Positions 34,357 through 46,182 of a stretch of DNA of 64,000 bases are shown here, one piece after another. The notes beneath the pieces were generated by a model that ran no database searches, was not told the DNA's origin, and worked only from the letters and a program-made list of their open reading frames with translations. The stretch comes from Macrophomina tecta (taxonomy: Eukaryota; Ascomycota; Dothideomycetes; Botryosphaeriales; Botryosphaeriaceae): NCBI GenBank assembly GCA_024180945.1, contig JAKSGN010000002.1:1488001-1552000 (forward strand), written 5' to 3'. The position numbers and the translations under genes are program-made. Every line of letters starts with the position of its first letter. The first letter of the stretch is position 1.

Positions 34357-34730
34357 ACTCTTATTAAAACATTTGTCCTCTTCCTGGGTCGGCAAATGGC
34401 GACGATCCTGCATATTAGCCTGTAACCTGCCAAGTCCACAATACGGGCTGGGCCAAGACCGTCGAGGGGGGACTAATAGACCGGCGGGGAAAAGAGCATC
34501 TATCTTACCTCGCGCCCTACATCTTAGTCAGGAGGGCCGAGCCGCTTCATCTGGAGAAGAAAAGCCTATTGAGGTGTTCGGACTCGACGGAGGCCAACGC
34601 CCCGCCGGCCAAGGCACCGAGCATCGGTCACTGACACATTTCTCTCAGATGTCGCAATGTCCATATTTCGGTGTCCAGGAAGAAGAATGGGCCGGCATGC
34701 TCCGCAGCTCCCCGATCGAGGGGTGTCGCT

Positions 34731-34762
34731 CCGCAAAGTGGCTTTTCCGCAAAGTGGCTTTT
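34731..34762 (+). repeat. Two tandem copies of a 16-bp unit
   Basis: CCGCAAAGTGGCTTTT occurs twice back to back and is followed by a further CCG. The copies are identical, which suggests a recent duplication or a repeat from a mobile element end. Confidence 0.8.
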
Positions 34763-36204
34763 CCGACGGTATGCGGGGAAAGTCATTGCCGCCAATCCGG
34801 GTGAGAAGAGCTTTCATGCTAGAACGTCTGCACGGAAACTGCCTTGCTGGTCCCGAAGTCGAAGCCTTTCTTGCTTCTAGAGATGATCGTCTGAGCTTGT
34901 CGAGCCAAGCATTCAGATGGATGCCCCGGCGTTGAGTCTCGTCGAGGTGGGACGTCAACCAATGGCGCAACAACTTCCAGATGTTTCAACGGATGCTCCC
35001 GGAAGACAGCAGGATCTGAAACGCTTCCGCTATCCGTACGTGAGTCTAAGGGAAATACGCCAAGCGGATCTGTATTTCACACTTCGAGAACGCATCCCGC
35101 CGGTAAAAGATGCGCGTTGGCAAAAACGTCCGTGCCCCCTCCCATGAATCGCCGCCTTGAAAAGGGAGCTTAGGGCGCTCGGATTCAGGCCCAGTGTCAG
35201 ATGTCTGGAATCAATAGACGAGCGTCACAGGATGGACGCCATCAGATCTAGTTCGCGAGAACGGTAATGTCTAGTGCTGCAGCTGAAACAAATTGATGGG
35301 TTCACTGGCCGCTTCCGGAAGATGCTGTAAAGGATACGGGCTCTGCTAGCCAACAATTCGTAGTCATGGAGCGGTGATTTGCACACGACATCTCGACATG
35401 TAGGTGTAGCCCGTGGGCGATTCGTCTAGGTTTGTTGCGTTTTCAGAATGGCCGCCTTTGCTGGCTGGATAGGAGGAAGAACTTCGTTACGCAAGTTCAG
35501 CCTCCACGCAGTCAATGTTTACACTATTACAACAGCAAGCGCAACATGTGTAAGGAGCTGAAGCATTCACTCAGACGTAATTCATCTAAGCTTTCCTAAG
35601 CACTTGTATCTATACGAATGCTTCAGGTCGTTGTGTAAAGCGTATGTTGCGCTATTTGTACAAAGAGGGCGTGGTGGTAGCTCGTGCTTCCGTCATTTTC
35701 CAATATTACTTCTTTACCGGACAGGAAAAGTAATTCCCAGTGTGAGCTATACATCTTGCAGAATATTTTTGAGCCTTTGAGACAAAGTTATGGAGTCACA
35801 AGCCTCAGGCATCAGATGTTCCCTCCAATATTGTATGAACGTGTTGCGAACCACAACGGCTCGGAGATTGGCGATCATCGGCGAACAAGGAAGTTCGCTG
35901 GAGGGGCGAACCTCGGCAATCATTGGGCTCCTCCCCAATATGGCACTATATTGGAGGCTCTGTGACCAGCTGAAGGTAGACTGAAAAAGGAACGGCTATG
36001 CTCCAGCCGGTCCATCCGCGCCCCTCAGATCCGGCCAATTGACGCGCTTAAAGTACGAGCGCAAGCGCCCAGGCACTATCGTTGCGGGGAAGCTTGACCA
36101 ATATTGTACAAGGTCACATGTCCCGCTCGTTGCTGGCACACAGTTTAACTCGGTATCAGATGCTAGAAAGCCTCATACCGGCGTCGGTATATACTTTGTA
36201 CACG

Positions 36205-36210
36205 TATAAA
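36205..36210 (+). promoter_or_regulatory. TATA box of the secretory lipase gene
   Basis: TATAAA lies 82 bp before the lipase ATG, a normal spacing for a strongly regulated fungal promoter. Confidence 0.5.
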
Positions 36211-36291
36211 GATGGGCGTAGCTTTTACTTATCATGAAGCGCGGAACGTCGCGGGCCCTCTGAGCAGCTTTCTGAAGCCAAGCTCATCAAT

Positions 36292-37777
36292 ATGTTTCCT
36301 TCGCTCTTGGTTTACTTCGTCGCTCTCATAACCCTGACGGTGGCGCAGGACTCCAGGCCTCTACCTCCAAGTCATGATCCGTTCTATCAACAACCAGAAA
36401 ACATCTCCAATTATGCCCCTGGCGCCGTCATCCGCTCTCGACAAGTCTCCAATAGACTACAGCCTTTCTTGCCCCTCCCAGTCGACGTCTCGGTTAAAGA
36501 AGTCCACCAATACCTCTACCGGACGACTGACAGCCTGGGCGATGCCGTCGCCGCAGCCACGACCATTCTTGTCCCATACGACGCGGACCCGAATAAACTG
36601 CTCTCCTATCAGACCGCCTACGACTCGGCCAATCCAGACTGCAGCCCATCCTATACCCTCAGATTCGGCACAGCCGAAGGTGGCCTCGCCGGAATCGTGG
36701 GCCCGAACAGCACCTTATCCATCGACACGCCCTTCGTAAGTGTGCACACACCTTTCCCCTGCCCTGCCTCCCCCGCCACCCCTCCTCTTCCGGACGACCG
36801 CCCACTCCTCATCCACTAACAGCTTTCCCCCTCCAAACCAGCTGGCCGCCTCCCTCAACCAAGGTTGGTACGTCGTAACCTCCGACTACGAAGGCCTCGA
36901 AGCGCAATTCGTCGCGGGCCTGCAGGCCGGCTACGCGACGCTCGACTCGGTGCGTGTGGCGCTGGCCGTCGGCCCCTCCACGCTTGGCCTGTCGCCCACA
37001 GCGCGCTACGCCATGTGGGGCTACAGCGGCGGGTCGCTGGCGAGCGAGTGGGCGGCAGAGCTGGCGGCCAGCTACGCGCCGGAGCTGCGCTTCGAGGGCG
37101 CGGCGCTGGGCGGGATGATCGCCAACGTGACGGCCGTGGCGACCACCATCAACAAGTCGCTCTTCGCCGGGCTTGGCTTCGCCGGCATCATCGGCTTGTC
37201 GCGCGCGTATCCCAACTTGACCGAGTACCTGGAGGCCAGCCTGCTGCCGGATAAGCGCGACGAGTTCTTTGAGCGCGGCAGCTACTGCCTCGTGGGCAAT
37301 ACGCTTGCTGGCGCGGGCCAGGATTTGTACTCGTATTTCAGCACGGGCGAGGGCGCGCTGAGCGACCCGGTCCCGGCGAGCGTGCTGGCGGCGGCGGGCC
37401 AGATGGGAGTATACGGGACGCCGCAAATGCCGTTGTACATATACCACGCGCGGGGAGATGAGGTGAGTCCCTCAGTCGAGACGGATGAGTACGTGCAGCA
37501 GTTCTGCGCCCAGGGGGGTGTGACGATCGAGTACTACCGGAACCTGTTCGGCGAGCATGCGACGGAGGCGATCCTGGGGTCGGCGAATGCGCTGGGGTGG
37601 GTGGCTGATCGGTTGGACGGAAAGCCCCTGGAGACCACAACCGGGACGTGCAAGACGGAGAATATTTTCATATCCACTATCGAACCAGACACCATTCCAC
37701 TGATTGGCTTGGAGCTTATTTCAGTTATACAGACAATCCTGGGTGGAATGCTGGGTGAAGGACTTCCTGGCCTATGA
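36292..37777 (+). CDS. Secretory lipase (LIP family)
   Basis: Extracellular triacylglycerol lipase of the Candida LIP-type family, 459 residues. Exons 36292-36735 and 36842-37777. A signal peptide opens the protein (MFPSLLVYFVALITLTVAQ). Family marks: QYLYRTTDSLGDAVAAATTILVP, SYQTAYDSANPDCSPSY, GWYVVTSDYEGLEAQFVAG, and the nucleophile elbow MWGYSGGSLASEWA (Ser near residue 211). Candidate acid and base residues are in YHARGDEVSP and GEHATEA near the C-terminus. Cysteines are few, consistent with one or two disulphides. The gene is divergent from the predicted secreted lactonase and convergent with KRE6. The GC content rises sharply inside exon 2 compared with the AT-richer promoter. Confidence 0.9.
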
Positions 37778-38655
37778 GTTAGCATATAATCGCCTTAAGA
37801 TTGCCGCGTAGCTGTACGTACCCAGTTGTTCAACATGATCTGTAATGTGAATCCGTCCTAAATAGAGAGAAAAATACAAGAGCAGGAGACCGTATGGACT
37901 AGGATAGGAAAAGAGACGAAAGTACCTTGGGACAAGCCTTCCAGAAATCATTATGCGTTTCTCTCATATCGGTCTTTTAACCGTGTTCTACGTACAAAAA
38001 CAGATATTCGAGGACGGATAAGACCCAACAGCGCCCTCGCATCAGGGCAGATAGCCAGCAGCAGTTTTTATCATAACTCCATTGTTTCAGAATGTAGATA
38101 TCTGAACTCCCCAGGTCGAACATCGGCAAATAAATGCGATCTGTGGGAATTCTGAGAAGAGAGAAATAGGAGGAAGCCATAACATTCATGAATCCTCCAT
38201 GCTAAACGCTTAGAAAGGGTATTGTTATACTGGCAAAACGCCAAAATAAGACAGAGGAGGAGGAGGAGGAGGAGAAGGAGGAGGAGAAGAAGAAGAAGAA
38301 GAAGAAGAAGAAGAAGAAGAAGAAGAAGAAGAAGAAGAAGAAGAAGAAGAAGAAGAAGAAGAAGAAGAAGAAGAAGAAGAAGAAGAAGATATTAAGAGCA
38401 CTTGCCAATGGGAACTGACGCTGATGGAAGTGCACTGATGCAGCAATAATACCAAAACGGAAAACAAGACCCGCCTATTCAACTCCGTGGTTTATGCATA
38501 TGCTGTTTTTGGACTTTGACTGAGAGAGCACAGTTTGACGCCGGTGTAAATGGTTTCAAAGAAACTGCCACGGATACAGGCACTCGTACTTGTGAGGTTG
38601 TCAAGCCGATCCTGTCAGCGAGATTGCCGAACGGTAGACTGATGGCCTGATAGTT
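37778..38655. other. Convergent spacer with (GAA)n tract
   Basis: 878 bp between the lipase and KRE6 stops. It is AT-rich apart from a 137-nt purine-only run at 38253-38389. No gene seen; frames across the repeat are artefacts. Confidence 0.6.
38253..38389 (+). repeat. 137-nt polypurine run, (GGA)n then (GAA)34
   Basis: Purine-only strand: an interrupted AGG/GAG block at about 38253-38285, then perfect GAA from 38286 to 38389. Long GAA/TTC repeats can form triplex DNA and block replication or transcription. It lies between two convergent genes. Confidence 0.95.
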
Positions 38656-40881
38656 TTATGAACTTGAGTCAGAGCTGGAGCTGCATTTATGGACCAGAGA
38701 ATTCTTGGGCCAATCATAGTCCGTTTGATGCCTGGTTTCTTGTCAGCTATCGATTTTGCGTTAAGCTCCACTTCTTGAAAACATACCACTGAGTTAAATT
38801 GATGTTGGCATACGGCTCCGGGTGCTGAGCGATGTACTCCGTAGTGGGATATCCAGGAGGATCGCACGTCATCATCTCACTATCTTCATCTTGATAGATA
38901 CGGATGTAATCGATCCTCATAGTTGCCGGAAGAGTAGAGGCGATACCAGTCGTGTTGATTGTCGAGAAAGAGTCTGACATACCAAAGTTGACAATTATGG
39001 CCATTGGCTCCTGTGGAATGGTCCTTTGCGCAATATTTCCGTTTGGCCCAATGGCTCTTGCATCCAGCGTCCACATCGGTTCATCCCCCACGAACCAGGT
39101 CACGTACCCGTCCTCACCCGGTTTGTAATCGAACGCATACGTCTGGTAAGCCTTGCCATCGTACCAGTCGTTGTTGACATTGGAAAGGCCAGAGATAGCC
39201 TGTTGGTACGGCCCTCCAGCGTAAGGGTTGATCGTAGTGACGGAATGGTCGTACACTTCAAAAAAATCTGCTGCTGTCAGTATTGCGCGAACAAAGCTAA
39301 CGAAGGGAAAAAGCTCACCGTAGTTAGGCTGGTACCAGATGTCAAAGGGTGCCAATTGACAGCTCTGCGAAACCACACCAATATATTCGCCGGTTTGCAA
39401 GGGAGCATTACTGGCTTCGATGACGTCGATTTCGGGCGCGGATCTCGATTTGCCAGGGCTTGGGTGATCTTCTCCATCGCAAGTGCAAGCAGGCATTTTC
39501 ATGCCTGGCAGGTAGTTGATGCCGTCCGCCGAACTCTGGTTAGCAGTGATACCTGCGTCGCATGTGTCCGAGTAACTGTAGGGCCACATGCCGTCGGTTG
39601 TTGCAGCGTAGCCAGGCCTGCCGAGGTTTCCCATAGCCCAAAACCCTGGCCAGAAACCGACGGTATCTCCGCGGCCAGGGAGAGAAATAGACGCCTCGAG
39701 GTGGCCACCCTTGAAACAGAGCTTGTTCCAAGATTGAAGCATTCCTGACCTGTAGTCCAAATCATGGCTCGCGAATGCCTCGAACTTGATATTAAGTGTG
39801 CCGTCTTTGGTGGTCACGGCGTCCGGGTCGTACCACTAGTGGTTGTCAGCAACGACACGGCCATGATTATGACTTTTGACACACCTCGAGGTCCATGGTA
39901 ACTCCGTACCAGAAGTCCATTGCCTGAAAGTAGGGGTCATCCTCGTCGTAGAAGGTCCGGCCGTCTTTATTGAACTCGTCGGAAAACTGATCCAGGTTTG
40001 TCAACTGCAAGGCTCGCGCAAAGAGTGAATATCGCCCATACCACGAGTTTCTGCTTCTTTCCAGAGTAATAAGACGTCCGAGATTTTACGCTATCGGGTG
40101 TATCGGGATCGATCAGACCTTTCCGGATATTCTTGAATAGGTCTTGTTTGACGTCAATGCAGTTCGGATCCTTCGAGCACGCGTTTCCCGTGGGATCGAT
40201 AAGCTTCTGAGCGAAAGTCCTACGAGCGAAGTTAGCGAGGGATGATCGGCAAGCACTCCAAACGACCTACAGAATGGGATAGCCGATAAATAGCATAAGC
40301 AAGCCCAGCGTGACCAGTGCTAGACCGCCAACGTTTATCATTCCGCGCTTGTTCCAAATATTGCAATCGCGAACTTCCTTGTCGGCAGGATCTGGCTCAT
40401 GCAGCGCATCGTCCTTCTCGACATCTTCGGGGAAGAGCAGCAGGCCCGCCGAGGGTGTAATGTTGTACTTTTCGGAGACAGTCTGGGTGTTGAGGACTGA
40501 TTCGTCATCACTCCCAGCTCTCGAGGGGGCTCTCGAGTCATCAAAGGGCGAGAAGAAAGGGCCGCGGGTGGTCGCGGACTCGGAGCTCCAACTGGTCCTG
40601 CGCGACTCGAACCCGGGAGAGTCTTCGTCTCGGAAGCGTCTTGTCTGCGAAGGGCGCGGCGGAATGAGGAACTCCGCGGACTCGTTTACGGCGCTGGCTT
40701 GGGCGTAGACGGGCCTGGTGTCAACGGTCAAGGAGCGCGACGAATCCCGACGCGAGCTCGAGGGGCGCTCGAGCTGGGCGTCAGTGTTGAGGATGTTGCT
40801 GTTGCTCGAATTGAGGCGGATGTGCGGCGGCGCATGCTGCGCGTCCCGCGCCGGGTCGGAGGAGCCTGGCGCAGAGGACAT
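38656..40881 (-). CDS. Beta-1,6-glucan synthesis protein KRE6/SKN1
   Basis: Type II membrane protein with a GH16-like lumenal domain needed for beta-1,6-glucan in the wall; ER/Golgi to plasma membrane. Exons in transcript order: 40881-40271, 40219-40042, 39986-39885, 39835-39319, 39270-38787 and 38731-38656, giving 655 residues. A Ser/Arg-rich cytosolic N-terminus is followed by one span (GGLALVTLGLLMLFIGYPIL, about 184-204). The lumenal part has KLVFSDEFNKDGRTFY, SGMLQSWNKLCFKGGHLE, the GH16 active-site EIDVIEA (near 430) and WFVGDEPMWTLDARA. The last exon restores the family end DYDWPKNSLVHKC, then adds a short Ser tail. I used the first ATG; only non-ATG codons lie upstream in frame. The 39271-39318 intron (48 bp) is stop-free. 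Confidence 0.94.
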
Positions 40882-42050
40882 GGAAAGCGAGTGTGGGCGG
40901 CGCAAGACCAGGCAGGAAGCGGACGGGTTTTACAGCGCGGCGTGTTTCTCGATGTTTCCAGGCTGTCGCAAGCGCGCAGACGGTGCTCGCAACAGAGGCG
41001 GGAGAGAGAAAAGGGCTTGAATTATTTCGAGGACCGTAAGGGGCGATTCCTGGCTGGGCTGGCAGGGTCTAGCTTGATATTGGGGCGCGATTGGCCGGAG
41101 GCAAGGCAGAGGGCGAATAGAAATTGGCAGCAGCTGGGAATTGAGGCGTGATCTTAGATCCGCGGCGACGCAGGCGACCAGCAGGCGGCGCATTCCCCTG
41201 GCGCTCGCAGCAAATCAGGGCAGCCGACCAGCGCGACATGCCAGGAGCTGCGCAAGCCCTCCGAGACGCCCTGCCGCTATGCCATCATCGCCGCCCGCCC
41301 AACGCTCCGCTCCCACGCCGATGAACTCGGAAGTGGTGCCTCTGCTGGCTCGTGTGCTCGTGTCCTCGTCCACCGACTCTGCCAGCGCCGCCGATCTCCC
41401 GCCAACCCACCACTCTGCCATACAGAAACGAGCGAAAGGCGTCCACTACACGAAGCCGCCAGCTGTTGCGCGGCCTGCTGCGCATTTCCGCGCCTGCCCG
41501 ACGCACCCCTGAGCCGCCCCATGTCGCTGCATAACCTGCATCCAAGAATGCTTGCAAACACTTTTGAAATAAACCGCTGTTTCTGTCTGTGACTGCGTCC
41601 TCCACACCGGTGCGCTGTGCCAACGCGCTTCGTGCCACCGTCGCTGTCGCTCTGGTGGAATGTTGCGCCGGTCGGCTCGTTACCTGGACCATGCTGCTGT
41701 CACTGCTTATCCAGATGCCTGTCCCCGACTAATAAATGCGAGCCTCCACTAAGCAACCGCTTTGGTTCGCTGCCTTTAATATCCCGCCCGCTGCTAATCC
41801 ATGTATCGACCCGATGTGGTGATGAGGCGTCCACCCTTCCGCACCCGTTCGGCTGTCAAAGCTTGCGCTCCGAGCATATTCGAAGTGCTGCTGCCCTCGA
41901 CATATCTAGAGATGCACGTCCCGCCTGCCGATTTCCTCAAAGGCAACCGTTTCATTTCAATCTATCACGTCGGCTGCGAGACTCCCCCAGCACGCCTGAG
42001 CCCACATGCCATTACTCGGAGTGCAGTTCCCTCAACAGCTTCCTGGGTAT
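40882..42050. other. Spacer upstream of KRE6
   Basis: 1.17 kb holding the KRE6 promoter and the 3' UTR of the small gene at 42051. GC-rich, with short chance frames only. No gene seen. Confidence 0.45.
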
Positions 42051-42559
42051 TTACGACTCGACCGCCACGGCCTTCAAACCCACGATCTTCTTCGCCTTCG
42101 TGTCTAGACTGACCACGTAGTACTCCGCTCTTGTGCTCCCATGCTGTACCCGAAAGACGCCTACATCCTGGCTCCCAGCCTGCTTCACCGCGTCGATCAC
42201 CTTTGCATACTGGCCCTTGGGATCAAAGTCCTTCTGGCTGACGCTCGACACCTCAGAGTCGTGTCCGATCAGCTTGGCGAATTCAGCTAGGTGCGACAGT
42301 CAGGTAAGCGGCCCTCATCGATAATAGCTGTTATTCGCCCACCTTCCGAGGGCAAGGCATCGCCCTCCCACTTCAAGCTCACAGGCTCAAACGGCTTGTC
42401 GGCATCGGAGACGTAGTATTCTTCGACTCGTTGCAGCACCTGCGGCACTTCCGAGTCGACTGCCTTGGTCCTGAACGATTTCGATTGCGCTGAAGCCGGG
42501 GCACCGGTGTCCTGGTTCGCCTTGTCCAGGAAAGCGGCGTAATCTTCGTCGGAGGCCAT
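42051..42559 (-). CDS. Small acidic protein of unknown function
   Basis: 150 residues from two exons, 42559-42343 and 42286-42051. The splice joins ALPSE to AEFAKLIG and keeps the phase. I do not recognise a family. It has no signal peptide and no membrane segment. The N-terminal third (MASDEDYAAFLDKANQDTG) is acidic and probably helical. The rest alternates short strands and turns (SVSQKDFDPKGQYAKVIDAV, VGVFRVQHGSTRAEYYVVSL), like a small alpha/beta domain. The final part, TKAKKIVGLKAVAVES, is basic then hydrophobic. The codon use, the canonical GTGGGC..TAG intron and the coherent protein-like pattern on both sides of the splice make it a real gene. Probably a conserved cytosolic fungal protein; no function is proposed. 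Confidence 0.7.
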
Positions 42560-45500
42560 GGTTGACGAGCGCGTGAACCGACGTCTGTTTGCGGTGGTGG
42601 CGGGCGGCGACGGCGCGAGACGGACGGCGAGGGCTGATCTCAATAGTCTCGGTGGAGAACACGCGTGGTGGAGGGCACGCTTCGTATGGACGTGTCGCGC
42701 AAGAAGAAGCGGGCTGCAGCGGGCGCTGCTGAGGGCGTATGACATTGCCCCACGTTCCCCGCGCTGGTGCAAGCCGGTCGCTGGTGCGCGATTCCAAGAT
42801 TCTCTTGTCTGCTGAGAGGCCGCCGCAGAAGAAAGCTTGGTACGTCATTGCGCTGCTCCGGCTTCTGCCTAGGGGCCGGCTTGGACCAGTAGCTCTACGG
42901 CTGCGACCTCCGTCAGCTAGCCCACGTGCAGGCTGGTCGGCCGCATCGTGACGAAGGCGCTTGTTGGCCGTGCAGCCCACAGGCAGAGGAGCCACAGCAG
43001 TAGTGCTCAAGCGTGCACCCGCGCACGTGACCGTCGGGCCGCAGTGTGACAGCTCATCTCATCTGCCGTCGCCGACATGCGGAGGAGAACAGCCGCGTCG
43101 GCCGGAGAAAAGCTTCGGCGCCGCCAGTCTTGCCCTGATTGACCGGGGTTCGTGGCGGTGGAGTCGTTGAAAAAGCGCCACCTCATGTGACCAGGGCGCT
43201 TCGACAGCTCACAGCGCATCATCACAGCCCCCTTTGCGAGCGCGGGCCCCGCTCCACAGAGTCTCCGCTGGCAGGTCCCACCCACGACCGGCCTGGGCCT
43301 CGCTTTTGTTCTAGCGCCGTTCCATGGGGGGACGGCCTCCCGTATCCACCGAGATTCGTCGACCGCGATTCCCGCTCGGGCCTCTGGTGTCCCTGAGAGA
43401 CCCTCGACTTCTGACGCCGTGTGGGGCTAGCCGCGACTTTGTGAGCCAAAAGCCTATTGTCGAACGACTTTGCTGCCACGCCCGTGGCTGAGCCTCCCAG
43501 CGCCTGCCCTCTGGCTCTCCGAAACTATCAAGAAGCCCGCCCGCCGTGCCATAGTGACGCGAACGCCAGTCAGCGATCCCGACATTGTGTATTCCCGCAT
43601 GACTGGTTGCGTTGCGCATAGCGTCATGTATCCCTTGTGGACGTGTGCGCTCTTCGGCACCTTGTCCGCCCAGGAGATAGATGGATACGCGGAGCGTTTG
43701 AAATAGCCGCTGGCCCGCTGGCCCGCTTGACCGTATTATACTCCCTGCTGTGCTTGTACCTGTCGACTTCTCTCGCATATTATAATTCATCCCACCTCTG
43801 TCGGGCACTCGCTCAGACACCTCGCTCTTTGTATGCGAGTCTCACCTCACCAGTCCGCCCCTCGGGGCTGCAATCCTCAGTGCCTAGCCGGCGCGGGCCG
43901 CCCGGCGCGTGATTGAGAATCTGAGCAGAAAAACGATCAAGCGGTGCCACGAGCGAGGCCGAGATATCGTGATAAGATGCCTTGAAGAGGCGTCGAGGCT
44001 TGCATCCTTCTGCACCCCTGGCCGGAATCAACACCTTGAGTGGCGGGGCTACGCGACGTTGCCTGGGTGCCTTATAAAAGAAATCCCTCGACCCGATCGC
44101 TCATTGTGCCAGATGCACCCGTCTTGAATCCCTGGCATACGGTGGAAAATTGTCCGTCGGCCGCGAGCTGAGTGGCTACGTGTGAAACCGGGGATTCCAG
44201 AAAGGTCTTCTGGATCGTCGCAGGCAGGCCCCTCGATCGGGGAATCATAGGCGTACGATGCGCATTCACACCTGAGCGTAATCCCTTAAAGCAGTTGCTC
44301 CGGCCAGCAAGGCGTGAACTTCAAGAGGACGGATCTGGTCAGATACAGCTGCAAGCCACAAGCCACAGCTTCGCTGCTTTTATCTCAGCATACCCACGCC
44401 GGGGAAATTGTCGATATTTCAGCCCTCCTATAAGCTTAGCTTCGTCCGGCCGAGCTTCTGAAAATAGAAGGTTCGGGCTAGAACGGCTGGGCGGCGGGAA
44501 GATCGAAACCCCAGGTACCGCGCTGCATCCGGGCGCTGCGTCGCATCCAACAACACCCGGAAACAAACAGCCGAACTGAAAAAAACTGTGCGACGGGCCA
44601 CGCACAGCAAGATCGCGTGGGGTGAGCAAGCATGGCGGCGGGCTTCGTTATAAGACGACCCATCGCAGGGGCGGGCGGCGCTCAGCGCCTATGCGGGAAG
44701 GAGGTAGCGTGCTTGGGCCGTGGGATGGTGTATGGGCGGGCAGAAGAGGAATCTTCATGTGCGTAGGGCGGGTGGGGGCGGTCAATGGGCGCCGTGGTTG
44801 TGACGGGACGGGCGCACAAGGATGGGTTAGCGACATCGTTCCTGCCGGCGGGCGGCGATAAAGCACGTTGGGGCCAGCGCGATGACAGGGGGGCAGGAGG
44901 TGCGCGTCATGCCAGGCAGCGTGCGGTGGACGATCCCGCCTTGAAACGAGGGCGGTGGCACGCAGCGCGCAGCGGCCAATGGGCGGGTCGACGGACGCAG
45001 CGGGCGGGCTGGGCGGGGCGCTCGTGGCGACGAAAGCAGGCGTCAGGTTGACAGGCCTGGGAGAGCTGGCTGGAGGGCGCGCCGATCCGCGACGATGGGC
45101 GCGCGTTACAGCCGACGGTCGCAGCAGCAGGCGGCCGTTCGGCGTGCTTAGTCGGTCGCTTTGTAGATCTCACACAGAAAAGCCACCTGGTGCAGGATGC
45201 GCGCACAGGGCTCCGCCAACAAGGGTCGGGCAGGCCAAGGCGTGGGCGGCGTTCCTGGGGTCGCGGCAACGTTGGCAGAAAAAGAAAGGCGAGCAGAAGC
45301 AGTGCGACACAGGCGGCCTCGCGTGCTGGCTAACTAAGCTGGCCGTCAACCCAAGCTCCACCGCGCCCCGGGCCCGGCGAAACGGTTTCGCTGCTGGCTG
45401 CTGCGAGGGCGCGCAGCGCAGATTCATGCGGCGCGCCTGTCAGCTGTGCCTGTGCGAGCCCAAGGCAGGAGCAGGACGTGCAGGTGGTCGGCGCCGGCTG

Positions 45501-46182
45501 TCGGTGTGTGAGGGTGTGGGTGTGCGAGTGTGCGGGTGTGCGAGGGGACGAGGGTGGCACTACGGGGCGCGGCTGGAGGCGCCAACCTCCGCTCACGCAC
45601 GTTGCCGGAGGCCGGGGGTATGTGCGGAATGATGGGCTGCTGTACCGTGGGCGTGTAGATTGAGAGCAGCCGCGCCGCGCTTCCCTGCACGCCAAGAATT
45701 AGCGTGAGTCCGCTGAGTCGCCTGTCGAGCCCGCTGCGAAATCTTCCCCTAACCCAGCCCTCTCATGTAATGCAATGGGGCATCTCCTCTCCCGGCCCTC
45801 TGTCGAGTCCCGTCGCCTCCATCTCCCGCGCCCTCTGCCTTGCGCTCCCCATCCCCATCTGCCACCCTCCCAAGATCCCACCACCGCTCCCCACCACCAC
45901 CGCTCGAACAGAGCCAGGCCCGCGCCCTTTGCGACACGCCTGCGCACCGAGCTCTGCCATTGCGTGCCGTCGCCCGCGCGAGTGCGTTGTTTCGCTGCCG
46001 CCGCGCGCTGTCATCGCCGTCCTTGTCCGCCCGCCCGCAACAAGCTGGCTCCTGACGCGTCGACGGCCGCTGTTCACCACCTCTTTGAAGCTTTCGCGAG
46101 CACGCGCCCGCGAGTCTGAGCGTCCACCCTCGCCAGAGCCGACGCCCGCCCGTCCTCGTCACCACGGCACGTTTCGGGCTAC
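42560..46182. other. Long GC-rich interval upstream of CYC8
   Basis: 3.6 kb with no gene I can support. It is GC-rich, most strongly at 44.6-46.1 kb, giving long chance frames on both strands without domains. The right end (about 45.7-46.18 kb) is a C/T-rich stretch that reads like the long leader of CYC8. The rest could be an extended promoter or hold non-coding RNA, which sequence alone cannot show. Confidence 0.45.

Larger units (their letters stand above)
34193..36291. other. Spacer with palindrome and tandem repeat
   Basis: 2.1 kb between divergent lactonase and lipase genes. It contains a 16-bp perfect palindrome (34341-34356), a 16-bp unit repeated twice in tandem (34731-34762) and the lipase TATA box. 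The 34.4-35.2 kb part looks unlike the rest and could be a decayed element, but no transposase motif was found. Confidence 0.5.

Noticed and set aside
38202..38482. Frames reading as poly-Phe and poly-Ser across the (GAA)n tract
   Set aside because: They exist only because the trinucleotide repeat lacks stops; there is no sensible sequence on either side.
38747..39817. Single uninterrupted 356-codon frame as the whole catalytic part of KRE6
   Set aside because: It reads through a 48-bp intron and past a GTATGT donor into a non-family tail (YVFKKWSLTQNR). Splicing restores the YADFFEVYD segment and the conserved DYDWPKNSLV end.
39987..40023. 37-base KRE6 intron ending at the first AG
   Set aside because: It is shorter than any other intron here and would insert LTNLDQ. 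The next AG gives a 55-bp intron and the family sequence KLVFSDEFNKDG.
44955..45632. 225-codon frame in the GC-rich interval before CYC8
   Set aside because: Composition is Arg/Gly/Ala-dominated without motif or helix pattern, as expected for chance frames in GC-rich DNA.
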